Shown one piece after another: positions 1 through 8,498 of a DNA stretch of 64,000 nt. The DNA lies in the NCBI RefSeq assembly GCF_014647635.1, contig NZ_BMPO01000004.1, positions 1-64,000 on the forward strand. Reading direction: 5' to 3'. A program made the position numbers and the translations under genes. Numbering within the stretch: position 1 is the stretch's first letter; the number at the start of each line of letters is the position of its first letter. This DNA comes from Pseudomonas matsuisoli (GTDB lineage: Bacteria > Pseudomonadota > Gammaproteobacteria > Pseudomonadales > Pseudomonadaceae). The notes beneath the pieces are model-generated. The model was not told the DNA's origin. It saw nothing but the letters and a program-made list of their open reading frames with translations, and made no database searches.

Positions 1-2
1 AC

Positions 3-701
3 ATCGTGCATGCCGCTCACAGCACGGGCGTGCAGAAGCTGCTGTTCCTTGGCTCTTCCTGCATCTATCCCAAGCATGCCGACCAGCCCATGCGTGAAGA
101 TTCGCTGCTGACAGGCGTACTGGAAGAGACCAACGAGCCCTACGCGATTGCCAAGATCGCCGGCATCAAACTGTGCGAAAGCTACAATCGCCAGTACGGT
201 CGGGACTACCGCAGTGTCATGCCGACCAACCTGTACGGCCCGCATGACAACTACCATCCGGAAAACAGCCACGTCATCCCCGCCTTGCTGCGCCGCTTTC
301 ACGAAGCGACCCTGCGCGGCGACGATGAAGTCGTGATCTGGGGTAGCGGCAAGCCCATGCGTGAGTTCCTGCACGTCGATGACATGGCGGCTGCCAGCAT
401 TCATGTCATGAACCTGGACGAACCGACGTATCAGGCGAACACGCAACCTATGCTTTCCCACATCAATGTGGGGACCGGCGTCGATTGCACCATTCGCGAG
501 CTGGCCGAAACGATCGCAAAAGTGACCGAATTTCCCGGGAAACTGGCATTCGACTCGACCAAACCCGACGGCACACCGCGCAAGCTGATGGATGTTTCGC
601 GCTTGAAAGCACTGGGCTGGCAAGCGTCCATCGGCCTGGAAGATGGCCTGCGCGATGCGTATCGCTGGTTCGTTGATCACCAAGGCGAAATCAGAGGTTA
701 A
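3..701 (+). CDS. fcl: GDP-L-fucose synthase, C-terminal part (5' end outside window)
   Basis: This is the short-chain-dehydrogenase-type epimerase/reductase that converts GDP-4-keto-6-deoxy-D-mannose to GDP-L-fucose in the cytoplasm. The reading frame is already open at the window edge, so the N-terminal Rossmann GxxGxxG region is missing. Visible are the catalytic serine region SSCIYPK, the YxxxK pair in [11 protein letters not shown], and the stretch from [16 protein letters not shown] to NLYGPHDN, which is nearly identical to E. coli WcaG as I remember it. The GTG at position 6 is an internal valine, not a start. The stop is 2 bases before the gmm start, so the two are probably co-transcribed, as in colanic acid loci. 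Confidence 0.95.
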   Translation: MVHAAHSTGVQKLLFLGSSCIYPKHADQPMREDSLLTGVLEETNEPYAIAKIAGIKLCESYNRQYGRDYRSVMPTNLYGPHDNYHPENSHVIPALLRRFHEATLRGDDEVVIWGSGKPMREFLHVDDMAAASIHVMNLDEPTYQANTQPMLSHINVGTGVDCTIRELAETIAKVTEFPGKLAFDSTKPDGTPRKLMDVSRLKALGWQASIGLEDGLRDAYRWFVDHQGEIRG

Positions 702-703
702 AC

Positions 704-1174
704 GTGTTTCTCGAGAATGATGTCTTCCGTACCGTCGTTGCCAGCACACCGTTGGTGTCCATGGATCTGATCGTTCGTCGGCCGAGTGGGGAACTACTGC
801 TCGGCCAGCGACTCAATCGCCCTGCTCAAGGATGCTGGTTCGTTCCCGGAGGACGCATCTTGAAGAACGAGGGCCTGGATGCGGCATTTGCCAGGCTCAC
901 GCTCACCGAACTCGGAACCGGGTTCGCGCGCTCAGATGCAAGACTGTTAGGCATCTACGAACATTTTTACCAAGACAGCGTATTTGGTGACGATGAAGCG
1001 TCGCCGAATACACATTACGTGGTGATGGGGTACCAACTCGATCTTCCGGAAGACTTTCCGCTAAACCCACCGACCATTCAACACGGTGAGTACGAGTGGT
1101 GGTCAGTTGAGAATGTTCGCGCCGACAGCCGTGTGCACAGAAACACGCAAGCGTATCTGGACGCATTGAGCTGA
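704..1174 (+). CDS. gmm: GDP-mannose mannosyl hydrolase (Nudix)
   Basis: A 156-residue Nudix protein closely resembling E. coli Gmm/WcaH, which hydrolyses GDP-mannose or GDP-glucose to the sugar plus GDP and so tunes the GDP-sugar supply. The start is a GTG 2 bases after the fcl stop, and the N-terminus MFLENDVFRTVVASTPLVSM matches the family. The motif GCWFVPGGR followed by EGLDAAFARLTLTELG is the degenerate Nudix box typical of GDP-mannose hydrolases, which lack one canonical glutamate. fcl-gmm adjacency is known from colanic acid clusters and supports fucose-containing polysaccharide synthesis. Confidence 0.93.
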   Translation: MFLENDVFRTVVASTPLVSMDLIVRRPSGELLLGQRLNRPAQGCWFVPGGRILKNEGLDAAFARLTLTELGTGFARSDARLLGIYEHFYQDSVFGDDEASPNTHYVVMGYQLDLPEDFPLNPPTIQHGEYEWWSVENVRADSRVHRNTQAYLDALS

Positions 1175-1253
1175 AGCGCTCGACACCTCGGCCCCTTAAT
1201 TCCCGGGCTCCGGAACACGCCCGGGCCGCACGATCACCCAAGGAGCGATAGAC

Positions 1254-2534
1254 GTGCTCAGGCAACTTTTCGCATACCGCAACCTGCTTTTCCTTCTCAT
1301 GCTGCTCTCGTCGGGATGTATCTTCCTGACGGACGATAAGAAGGCTGGTTTGCCCTATATCCGCGAGCTTTACCTCATGGGTATCCTGGGCTCTACGGCG
1401 CTTCTGTTCGCCTGCTGGAAACGTATCTACTCGTCCAAAACAGCATTGTGGATTCTGTTCATGGGCGTTGTATTGCCTGTGAGTTCGGCGGTACTGGCCA
1501 AATTGAACTGGGGCCAGCCGATCATCTACGGTCTGCTCGAAGAGCGCCGTAGTTTTTCCTATTTGGTTTTCTTCCCGACGCTGTTCTTGCTCTTCAAGAC
1601 GAATCCGTCCATGGAGCAAGTGGAGCGGTTCGTACTCTATGTGGCGCTTATCTGCGCGACCATAGGATTTATGTACTACCTGAAGATCATCCCTGAGAAC
1701 GCAGCGGTGAGCTTCCAGGTTGACGCTAAAGAAGTAGGCGAGAACGCAGTGCTTCTTCGGCCAGACCGATACCGCATTGGCGGCGCGTTCGTGAGCCTTT
1801 CAGCCTTCATGCTCATGTATCAGATGAAAGAACGTGTTTCGCTGAACAAGCTGCTGCTGTTGCTGTTCTTTGCCGCCTACCTTTGGCTCGTCATACAGAC
1901 CCGCCAAACAATGGTGGTGTGGGCGCTGGCGGCCGTGTGGATCTTCCGTAACCGCATCGACTCTCTGCTCAAGCTGGGCCTCTTAGCGGGCATGATTCTG
2001 GTGCTGTCCTACATTGTCATGCCGGACTTCTACGTCGCCCAGTTCGAAAAATTCCAGGCCCTGCTCGAAGAGGCCACGGGCGGTCCAGGCGTGCGGGACG
2101 TCACCATCTCTATCTCGATGCGTGCCGTCGCCGAAAACATGTACATCGGACTTGGAGCGCTGTCGTTGCAATGGAACGGCGGATTCTCGTCCGTCTACAA
2201 CCCACACTTCTATCTCTCCGATGTGGGCATCGTGGGCGTGTACTACCGCTTCGGATTCCTGACCCCGTTCATTGCGCTCATCTTCTACGCGGGTTACCTG
2301 CGCATCATGAAGCGCTGCAAGGACAAAGGACCATTGTTGCTGGCCTTCCAGCTGAGCTTCTGGTTCGGGATGTTCAACATGGTGCTGTCGAATGCACTGA
2401 CCTACGGTGGCGACACCCTAGGATTTGCAACCGCCCTATTCCTTTACTACTCCAAAGTCTCCGCAGCGGAGCGTTCGATCAACCGTAGCCGAGAGTGGGT
2501 GAACTATGGCGCTGTTCAGTATCGTCACAATTAA
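1254..2534 (+). CDS. Polytopic membrane protein, probable polysaccharide polymerase (Wzy-like)
   Basis: A 426-residue protein with about ten hydrophobic segments, for example around residues 10-30, 40-60, 70-85, 125-145, 180-195, 200-240, 245-265 and 325-400. It has the large periplasmic loop (about residues 265-320) seen in Wzy/O-antigen polymerase proteins. Sequence conservation in this family is poor, so the call rests on topology and on its place between nucleotide-sugar and glycosyltransferase genes. The GTG start is chosen because AAGGAG lies 6 bases upstream. Its end overlaps the next gene by 29 bp in another frame, which indicates translational coupling. A flippase is less likely given the long loop. 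Confidence 0.72.
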   Translation: MLRQLFAYRNLLFLLMLLSSGCIFLTDDKKAGLPYIRELYLMGILGSTALLFACWKRIYSSKTALWILFMGVVLPVSSAVLAKLNWGQPIIYGLLEERRSFSYLVFFPTLFLLFKTNPSMEQVERFVLYVALICATIGFMYYLKIIPENAAVSFQVDAKEVGENAVLLRPDRYRIGGAFVSLSAFMLMYQMKERVSLNKLLLLLFFAAYLWLVIQTRQTMVVWALAAVWIFRNRIDSLLKLGLLAGMILVLSYIVMPDFYVAQFEKFQALLEEATGGPGVRDVTISISMRAVAENMYIGLGALSLQWNGGFSSVYNPHFYLSDVGIVGVYYRFGFLTPFIALIFYAGYLRIMKRCKDKGPLLLAFQLSFWFGMFNMVLSNALTYGGDTLGFATALFLYYSKVSAAERSINRSREWVNYGAVQYRHN

Positions 2535-3273
2535 CTGGAACAATCTGGCCGGTCTGGAGAAGACCTATCGGAGCGTCGCATCGCAGACGTGCAAGGATTA
2601 CCGCTGGATCGTCGTCGATGGCGCGTCCACCGACGGCGGGGTCGAGTGGCTCAATGCGCTCAACGATCCCCATGCCGAGATCACGTCGGAAAAAGATAAG
2701 GGCATCTATGACGCCATGAACAAAGGGTTGGAACGATCGACCCTTACCGATGGCTACACGCTGTTCATGAATAGCGGTGATACTTTTGCCGACGAACACG
2801 TGCTGGAGAAGGTCGCAAACGCGATTAAAAGTGCGCCAAAGCGGCCTCGCTTCGTATGGGGCGATTACTACACCCAGCGTGAAGACAGCCCTACACGCGC
2901 CCACACCGCCAAAGATGCCGACAAACTCTGGGTAGGCATGCTCTCTAGCCACCAGGCGATGTACTTCGAGAACCAGCGCCTGCGTCAGCAGCAGACACGT
3001 TTTCGCGAAAAATATCGTCTGTCCGCGGATTACTGCATGCTCATCGAATTCGTAAAGGACATTCCTCGCGACGAGCTACTGAAATTGTCGTTCCCGCTAT
3101 GTGTATTCGATATGACCGGCATATCCGAAACCCAACGTTTCGCTGCACTCAAGGAAGACATGCAGATACGCAGACTGTTTCTCAAGCTTTCATCTCCCCA
3201 TAGCTTCCTTCTGTACCTGCTGCATTACGCGCATACCCATACGAAGATGCTACGGGCAAATTTTGGTAGATAG
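2506..3273 (+). CDS. Glycosyltransferase family 2, WcaE-like
   Basis: A 255-residue GT-A fold glycosyltransferase. The N-terminus SIVTINWNNLAGLEKTYRSV, then WIVVDGASTDGG, SEKDKGIYDAMNKG and LFMNSGD follow the order seen in E. coli WcaE of the colanic acid pathway; NSGD supplies the metal-binding DxD-like site. It would transfer a sugar from a nucleotide donor to the undecaprenyl-linked oligosaccharide on the inner face of the membrane. The donor (possibly GDP-fucose, from the context) cannot be read from the sequence. It overlaps the upstream polymerase gene and is followed after 8 bp by another glycosyltransferase, so it belongs to the operon. Confidence 0.88.
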   Translation: MALFSIVTINWNNLAGLEKTYRSVASQTCKDYRWIVVDGASTDGGVEWLNALNDPHAEITSEKDKGIYDAMNKGLERSTLTDGYTLFMNSGDTFADEHVLEKVANAIKSAPKRPRFVWGDYYTQREDSPTRAHTAKDADKLWVGMLSSHQAMYFENQRLRQQQTRFREKYRLSADYCMLIEFVKDIPRDELLKLSFPLCVFDMTGISETQRFAALKEDMQIRRLFLKLSSPHSFLLYLLHYAHTHTKMLRANFGR

Positions 3274-3281
3274 AGGTCTGC

Positions 3282-4079
3282 ATGCGAACTGAAAACGAAA
3301 CGGATTTCTCGCCATTGGATTTCCAATCGGAGCCCCTGCCTGCCAATGTGAAAGCATTCGGTATGGAGATCTTCAATGGCTCGAAGCAAGAGCTCATCCG
3401 TCACGTGATTGCGGCCAGTGAGAAACCGTTTAGCTACATCGTGACGCCCAACGTGAGTCATATCGTCCAGCTGGAACACAATGAGCAGCTTCGCCATGCC
3501 TATGCAGCCGCCAGCCTGCGGACCTGCGACAGCCGGATACTCAAGGCTGCGCTCAAACTGATGCACATTCACGTTCAGGAAGTCATTCCCGGCAGCGACC
3601 TGACCGAGGAACTGATGAGCGTCGCCGAGCGACTGAAGTGGCGGGTCACGATCATTGGTAGCGAGGCCGAGTGCATCGCCATCATGAAACAGCGCTACCC
3701 AAATGTGACCTTCGCACACCATAACCCGCCCATGGGTTTTATCGACCGCCCCGAAGAAGTAGCAGCCTGCCTCGACTTCGTTGCCGACCATGCAGCCCAT
3801 CTCGTCGTACTGTCCGTAGGCTGCCCCCGTCAGGAAATGCTCGCGCGCATGCTGTTCGACCAAGGCCGTGCGTCTGGTGTCGGGCTCTGCGTGGGCGCTT
3901 CAGTCAACTTCCTTTCGGGCCGCGTCAAACGCGCGCCGAAATGGATGCAACGTATGTCATTAGAATGGCTGCACCGGATGTGCATGGAGCCGAAGCGCTT
4001 GGTCAAACGCTATGCAGTCGATGCCGTTCGCATGATCCCGATCCTAGTACGCCAAATCCACGGTAGCCGGTCTCGCTGA
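3282..4079 (+). CDS. WecG/TagA/CpsF family glycosyltransferase (GT26)
   Basis: A 265-residue cytoplasmic, membrane-associated transferase of the WecG/TagA family, members of which add ManNAc-type or other sugars to lipid-linked acceptors. Diagnostic features are YIVTPNVSHIVQLEHN near residues 47-62, RTCDSRILKAAL, the PGSDLTEEL motif, the long VTIIGSEAE segment, and the signature VVLSVGCPRQEMLA at about residues 175-190. The C-terminal basic helices (RVKRAPKWMQRMSLEWLHRM) are the usual membrane-targeting tail. AGAGG lies upstream of the ATG. It is the last clear glycosyltransferase of the cluster; the donor sugar is unknown. Confidence 0.9.
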   Translation: MRTENETDFSPLDFQSEPLPANVKAFGMEIFNGSKQELIRHVIAASEKPFSYIVTPNVSHIVQLEHNEQLRHAYAAASLRTCDSRILKAALKLMHIHVQEVIPGSDLTEELMSVAERLKWRVTIIGSEAECIAIMKQRYPNVTFAHHNPPMGFIDRPEEVAACLDFVADHAAHLVVLSVGCPRQEMLARMLFDQGRASGVGLCVGASVNFLSGRVKRAPKWMQRMSLEWLHRMCMEPKRLVKRYAVDAVRMIPILVRQIHGSRSR

Positions 4080-4215
4080 TACGACCCGGCAGCGAGCCCC
4101 TCGCTAACATGTGGTAACCATTGCTCACGGATTTTCCTTCCGTTCCTCAGAGTCCGATTTACGCTGAATGCTGGCAACGATCATTCGTCAAATCAACGTG
4201 AGAGGGACGGCTTCA

Positions 4216-5190
4216 ATGAATTACAGGAGCGTGGGAGATCTGGCGAGGCTTGCTAGCCAATACGCTAGTAAGGTTCCGCAAGATATTGAAGTGGTAGTGG
4301 GTATCCCTCGAAGCGGGATGCTTGCAGCGAGCGTGATAGCCCTGAAGTCCAACCTTCCGTTGACCGATCTATATTCCTTCATGAGGAATGATGATTTAAA
4401 GCGGGGAAGCACTCGGAGTTACAAACTCAGCCACCTAGTGCGCCCGCAGGAAGCGCGCAAAATTCTGCTTGTCGATGATAGCGTTGCATCTGGTAAATCG
4501 CTGCAAGCTGCCGTAGAGCAACTAAAAGCAGTTTATAGCGGCGAGATCGTCACACTCGCCGCCTTTGTATTGAACGAAAGCAAAAGTTTGGTAGATATCT
4601 ATTTGGATATCGTTCCCCAACCTCGCTTGTTCGAATGGAACATCATGCATCACTCGTGTCTCGAACATGCATGCTTCGATATTGATGGTGTTCTTTGCGT
4701 CGATCCAACAATGCAAGAAAACGACGACGGGCCGAAATACATCGAGTTCATGCAACGCACGCTGCCTATGGTCATACCGTCGGTAAGAATTAAGCATCTC
4801 GTCACGAGCCGCCTGGAAAAATATCGCGCGGAAACCGAAGAGTGGCTTAGCCGACATGGCGTCCAGTACGAGCATCTACACATGCTGGACCTGCCTTCGG
4901 CTGCAGAGCGGCGGCGCTTGAACATGCATGGCAAATTCAAAGCCAGCGTCTACCAAAGTGACCCACAAACCGTTTTGTTCGTGGAGAGCGAGCCGCACCA
5001 AGCGCTGGAGATCATGCGTATATCGAACAAGCCGGTGTACTGCACGGGCAACAACGAGATGTATGTCCCGGGAATGAATCTTTCGACCCTCCAGGTCAAG
5101 GTTGAGAAAAAGGCGTCTAGTTTTCGTAGAAAACTTCGCAGCTTTATAAGAAGAAATCTGGATCGTTTGCACCCCCGGCCAACGATTTAA
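4216..5190 (+). CDS. Phosphoribosyltransferase fused to a HAD-like hydrolase domain
   Basis: A 324-residue two-domain protein. Residues about 1-150 form a type I phosphoribosyltransferase: VVVGIPRSGML is the pyrophosphate loop and KILLVDDSVASGKSLQAAV is the PRPP-binding motif. Residues about 160-300 look like a HAD phosphatase: FDIDGVL carries both nucleophile-loop aspartates, HLVTSR the motif II Ser/Thr, HGKFK a candidate motif III lysine and LFVESEP a motif IV acid. I prefer the ATG at 4216, with GAGAGGGACGG upstream, over an in-frame ATG at 4168. The gene is visibly less GC-rich than its neighbours, which suggests acquisition. It sits in a polysaccharide operon, but the substrate cannot be deduced. 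Confidence 0.8.
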   Translation: MNYRSVGDLARLASQYASKVPQDIEVVVGIPRSGMLAASVIALKSNLPLTDLYSFMRNDDLKRGSTRSYKLSHLVRPQEARKILLVDDSVASGKSLQAAVEQLKAVYSGEIVTLAAFVLNESKSLVDIYLDIVPQPRLFEWNIMHHSCLEHACFDIDGVLCVDPTMQENDDGPKYIEFMQRTLPMVIPSVRIKHLVTSRLEKYRAETEEWLSRHGVQYEHLHMLDLPSAAERRRLNMHGKFKASVYQSDPQTVLFVESEPHQALEIMRISNKPVYCTGNNEMYVPGMNLSTLQVKVEKKASSFRRKLRSFIRRNLDRLHPRPTI

Positions 5191-5586
5191 CGAACGCCTG
5201 CTCAAGGACGAGCATTTCGAATGCCTTTAATCGCAAGACATTAATTCCTTCCCCAAACGGCCCTTTGTCTTCGGACGAACGGTTCGCCCTTTCACGCTTT
5301 TTTTTTAACATACCTGAATGGCGATGGTCATAGGCAAGCCAACAGCGGGTGCAACTGCGCATCCCTTGTTTTCATCAACAAATATCCATTAGCGACAAGC
5401 GAGACGCTAATGCGATTGAGTGCACAGAAGTCGCAAAAGGTTTTGTTTGAGCGTCCGGGATTGTGACCAGGCTTTCGAAATGTGGGTAGATGGATCTATC
5501 AGCAACGATCTGTCGGCCCTACCATCCTGACCGCCTGATTCCAGAGCAGGTTGCGAGCGATTTTCGCGCACTTCAAGGACGGTCTT
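5191..5586. other. 396-bp AT-richer intergenic region in the polysaccharide locus
   Basis: No convincing gene was found on either strand. The composition is lower in GC than in most of the window, like the preceding gene. A run of nine T's lies near 5300, but no strong stem precedes it, so I do not call a terminator. The acyltransferase downstream may have its own promoter here; no clear -35/-10 pair could be picked out. Confidence 0.5.
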
Positions 5587-6621
5587 ATGAACAGCAGAAA
5601 TGATTGGGTCGACTACGCGAAGGCCATCGGCATCGTACTTGTCGTTTATGGGCACGTCATTCGAGGACTCATAACCGCTAACATTCTGGAAAAGACCCCT
5701 TTCCAGGCCCTTGTGGACAGCATCATCTATAGCTTCCACATGCCGCTATTTTTCTTTCTATCTGGCTTATTCTTCATCCAAACCATGAACCGACGCGGCG
5801 CCGGAGGCACGTGGCTGAGCAAGGTCGATACGGTGTTCTATCCGTTCGTACTCTGGTCGATGCTGCAAGGCTCGATAGAGGTGTTCCTGAGCCATTACAC
5901 CAATGGGGACCTCGCCATGGGGCAGGTCTTCAAATTGCTCTGGCAACCCCGCGCGCAATTCTGGTTTCTTTACGCGCTATTCCTCATCTTCACCGTCGCA
6001 GTGCTCATGTACCGCTCGCGGGCGATGTACTTGCCAATACTTGGGCTATGGGCCGCGGTCTATTGCATCCAACCGTACTTGCCGAACTTCGGTGTAGGCG
6101 ACTTCCTGATTCAGAACTTCGTGTTCTTTGCCCTGGGTGTCTGCTTCTCGGCCTACCCGCAGCCGTTCCACCGCAAACCAGCCGTCTGGTCGTTTGGTTT
6201 GTTCGTGCTGTTCGTTGCGAGCCAATATGTTTTCCATATCACGCTCGGACGTAACTACATCGACCGGGACGTGTTCTCGCTGGTCGTGGCCGTCATTGGC
6301 ATTGGACTGGTCGTTACGCTATCGATGGCCGCTGCCACGTATCCGGTTCGCTGGGTTCTGAGCATCGGCATGATGTCAATGCACATCTACCTGATGCATA
6401 TCCTGGCAGGCAGCGGCGTTCGCGTGATCATGAGCAAATTCATGGGTATCCAAGACCCAACCGCTCATATCGTCGCAGGCACGCTAGCGGGCATCGTGCT
6501 GCCTATCGTGGCCGCACGCATCCTGTTGACGATGAACATGCGATTTCTATTCGAGATCCCCACGCGCTTTTCGGCGCTTAGGCGCTTGAGCTCACATCAA
6601 CCCCGTTCAGCCGCGACTTGA
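5587..6621 (+). CDS. Acyltransferase family 3 membrane protein (polysaccharide O-acetyltransferase)
   Basis: A 344-residue polytopic protein of the acyltransferase-3 (OafA/WcaF-like membrane) type that moves acetyl or similar groups onto sugars. The N-terminal motif NDWVDYAKAIGIVLVVYGHV carries the characteristic His of this family; FHMPLFFFLSGLF follows at about residue 54. About ten hydrophobic segments extend to residue 330, with LMHILAGSGVRVI near the end. The ATG at 5587 is favoured over an upstream TTG at 5551 because AAGGA sits about 8 bases before it. It is separated from the preceding gene by about 400 bp and followed by a strong hairpin terminator, so it ends the plus-strand cluster and probably decorates the polymer. 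Confidence 0.88.
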   Translation: MNSRNDWVDYAKAIGIVLVVYGHVIRGLITANILEKTPFQALVDSIIYSFHMPLFFFLSGLFFIQTMNRRGAGGTWLSKVDTVFYPFVLWSMLQGSIEVFLSHYTNGDLAMGQVFKLLWQPRAQFWFLYALFLIFTVAVLMYRSRAMYLPILGLWAAVYCIQPYLPNFGVGDFLIQNFVFFALGVCFSAYPQPFHRKPAVWSFGLFVLFVASQYVFHITLGRNYIDRDVFSLVVAVIGIGLVVTLSMAAATYPVRWVLSIGMMSMHIYLMHILAGSGVRVIMSKFMGIQDPTAHIVAGTLAGIVLPIVAARILLTMNMRFLFEIPTRFSALRRLSSHQPRSAAT

Positions 6622-6628
6622 TTCAATT

Positions 6629-6665
6629 GGCCTACGCGCAGACAGCATTCTGCGCGTAGGCCCTT
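6629..6665 (+). terminator. Rho-independent terminator after the acyltransferase
   Basis: A perfect 14-bp stem (GGCCTACGCGCAGA paired with TCTGCGCGTAGGCC) with a 6-base loop begins 8 bases after the stop codon and is followed by CTTT. It should end transcription of the polysaccharide cluster. Confidence 0.85.
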
Positions 6666-6719
6666 TCATGCGTGGCGCACCTCCCGCAGGTCTCTTGCGG
6701 CAAAGCGCGCCACCGTCGT

Positions 6720-6760
6720 AAAAAAACCGGCATCAGGTTGCCCCTGAATGCCGTTTTTTT
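6720..6760. terminator. Bidirectional terminator between convergent genes
   Basis: The stem CGGCATCAGG / CCTGAATGCCG (one bulged T) is flanked by six or more A's on the left and seven T's on the right. It can therefore terminate in both directions: for the minus-strand ligase gene ending at 6775 and for any read-through from the plus strand. Confidence 0.85.
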
Positions 6761-6774
6761 ATGTCCGCCGCTCC

Positions 6775-8181
6775 TTACGCTAGGACTCGAGGCATTCGGG
6801 TAATGGCCAAACCCTCGGTGCTGGCTTTGATCTCTGCAGAGCGCCGTTTTCCGACGGGCGCACGATGATGATTGGCTACTACGGCCAGCGCGCAGACCAC
6901 GACAAACGTTGCCGCATTGGCGGGAATCTGCAGATTGAAGTCCGTGAACGAGTGAATCATCAGCGCCAGAATCGCCATTGCCGACCCGAAACCGACGCCA
7001 CTGCGGTACAGGGATTGCTGCCGTCGCATCGCCGCAAGGGCATACCACAGCGACAGGCAGACGAACCCCAGCAACGGCAGCGTCCCAATGATTCCGTATT
7101 CGATCAGGAACTGCAGGAAGTCGTTATGCGCGTGGTCGAAGTGCAGCGGTAGATTGCCGCCATACACCGGGAACGCAGCCTCGAACGAACCCGCTCCCTT
7201 TCCCACCAAAGGCTTTTCCTGCGCAAGCAGCACCGCTTGGGTGAAGACATCGCCCCGCAGTTCGTTCGCTTTTTCGACCAGGCGTCCATCGACGATAACA
7301 TCGTGCAGGCGCGTCTCTACGATCCGGTTCTTCAGTTTCTCCAGACCAAAAAACTGGCTGACTACCAGCGTATCGATCAGTAGCACGCTTGCCAGAATAA
7401 GCCCGTTACGCCGACGGTTTTGCTTATCGATCATCACGAACACCGCGCCCACGATCATCAAGCTCGTGAAGAACGCTGCATTTCCCATACGGGAATGGGT
7501 CATGACCAGCGCGACGACCATACCGACCAGCGCCAGCCGCAGGCGTCCCTTCGGGCCCATCATGGTCTCCAATAGGTAGGTCCAGCGAAACTCGCGAGAA
7601 TCCCGAAGCGCAAGGAGCAACCCGATTCCACAGGCGATGGTCAGTTCGAGATAGCCCGCCAAGTGGTTACGGTTCACATAGGTCCCCGTGGCATGGCCAA
7701 GGTGGAACGTCTTTTCGGTGAACAACAGGTATTCGATGCCTGAAAGCGTCATGAACGACCCATAGAACGCTTGAAACGCCCCGCTACATACGAGCGTCCC
7801 AAGGAGCATGTTCAAACGTCTGCGTGTCTTGACCAGCCCCACGATCAGTAGATAGAGGAAGCCGTAGGCTGTCCCGAGCACAAGGTATTGAAAGCTCGCA
7901 CCGCTATCGACGCTGATTCCGAGCACCAATTGCGCAATGACCCACACCTGCGTTAGCCCAAGCAATAACAACGGCCATTTAGCGTGACGAAGATTGCGAC
8001 TCAATCGACGCTTTTGCAGCAGCTGAAGCACTAGCCAACTTGCGGCCAGCAAGCTTGTCATTAGCGCAAAAAGGGCCACGGCCCAATCGCGGTTGCTGCC
8101 CACCGGAAGAGGCAGCCAGACGAGCAGCAGTAATAGAAAGAAAAACAGCGAACGATCGAGCGTTTGGAGAAAGCGTTTCAT
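6775..8181 (-). CDS. O-antigen ligase / Wzy_C family membrane protein
   Basis: A 468-residue protein with about twelve transmembrane segments. It carries the Wzy_C-type signature: VMTHSRMGNAAFF before the large periplasmic loop, and after it FDHAHNDFLQFLIEYGIIGTLPLLGF, where the HNDFLQ...E..G pattern is typical of O-antigen ligases and related polymerases. It could polymerise repeat units or attach glycan to lipid A-core or protein. The start is the ATG at 8181, with AAGGA 7 bases upstream; an in-frame start at 8262 adds 27 residues of unlikely sequence. It converges on the polysaccharide cluster. As the cluster already has a Wzy-like protein, a ligase role is more attractive here, but that is inference. 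Confidence 0.85.
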   Translation of the reverse strand: MKRFLQTLDRSLFFFLLLLLVWLPLPVGSNRDWAVALFALMTSLLAASWLVLQLLQKRRLSRNLRHAKWPLLLLGLTQVWVIAQLVLGISVDSGASFQYLVLGTAYGFLYLLIVGLVKTRRRLNMLLGTLVCSGAFQAFYGSFMTLSGIEYLLFTEKTFHLGHATGTYVNRNHLAGYLELTIACGIGLLLALRDSREFRWTYLLETMMGPKGRLRLALVGMVVALVMTHSRMGNAAFFTSLMIVGAVFVMIDKQNRRRNGLILASVLLIDTLVVSQFFGLEKLKNRIVETRLHDVIVDGRLVEKANELRGDVFTQAVLLAQEKPLVGKGAGSFEAAFPVYGGNLPLHFDHAHNDFLQFLIEYGIIGTLPLLGFVCLSLWYALAAMRRQQSLYRSGVGFGSAMAILALMIHSFTDFNLQIPANAATFVVVCALAVVANHHRAPVGKRRSAEIKASTEGLAITRMPRVLA

Positions 8182-8498
8182 TTCCGCATCCTTGCAACAA
8201 TATGGCCTTGAGCCACGATTCCGTTCTTCAGACCTGACACGAGTCGAAACGATCGAAATCACCTGCTTTTTTTACGCCTGATTCCTCTGGAGCCTAAGCA
8301 AGCCGCTCCCGCTCGCTTGCTCGCCGCGCTCGCCGCGCTCGGTGAATGACGTCGGCATCGCACGGCGGACCTACCGGATGCACGGATTGGAGCTACGCTG
8401 GTCATAGCAAGGTCGAGGGGGATACGGCGATAGGCTGACCAACGCCTTGCGCTCGGTCAATACGTTCTCCCGTTTCAAAAACACTCAAGGAGACTGTC
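8182..8498. promoter_or_regulatory. Divergent intergenic region, no element identified
   Basis: 317 bp between the divergent ligase gene and the aldehyde dehydrogenase gene. It must hold both promoters, but no confident boxes are seen. A short GC-rich direct repeat (CGCTCGCCG twice near 8320) is the only visible pattern. AAGGAG precedes the dehydrogenase ATG. Confidence 0.4.

Noticed and set aside
903-1619. 238-codon minus-strand frame across gmm and the polymerase gene
   Set aside because: Spans the junction of two supported plus-strand genes and is composed of low-complexity basic/acidic residues without motifs.
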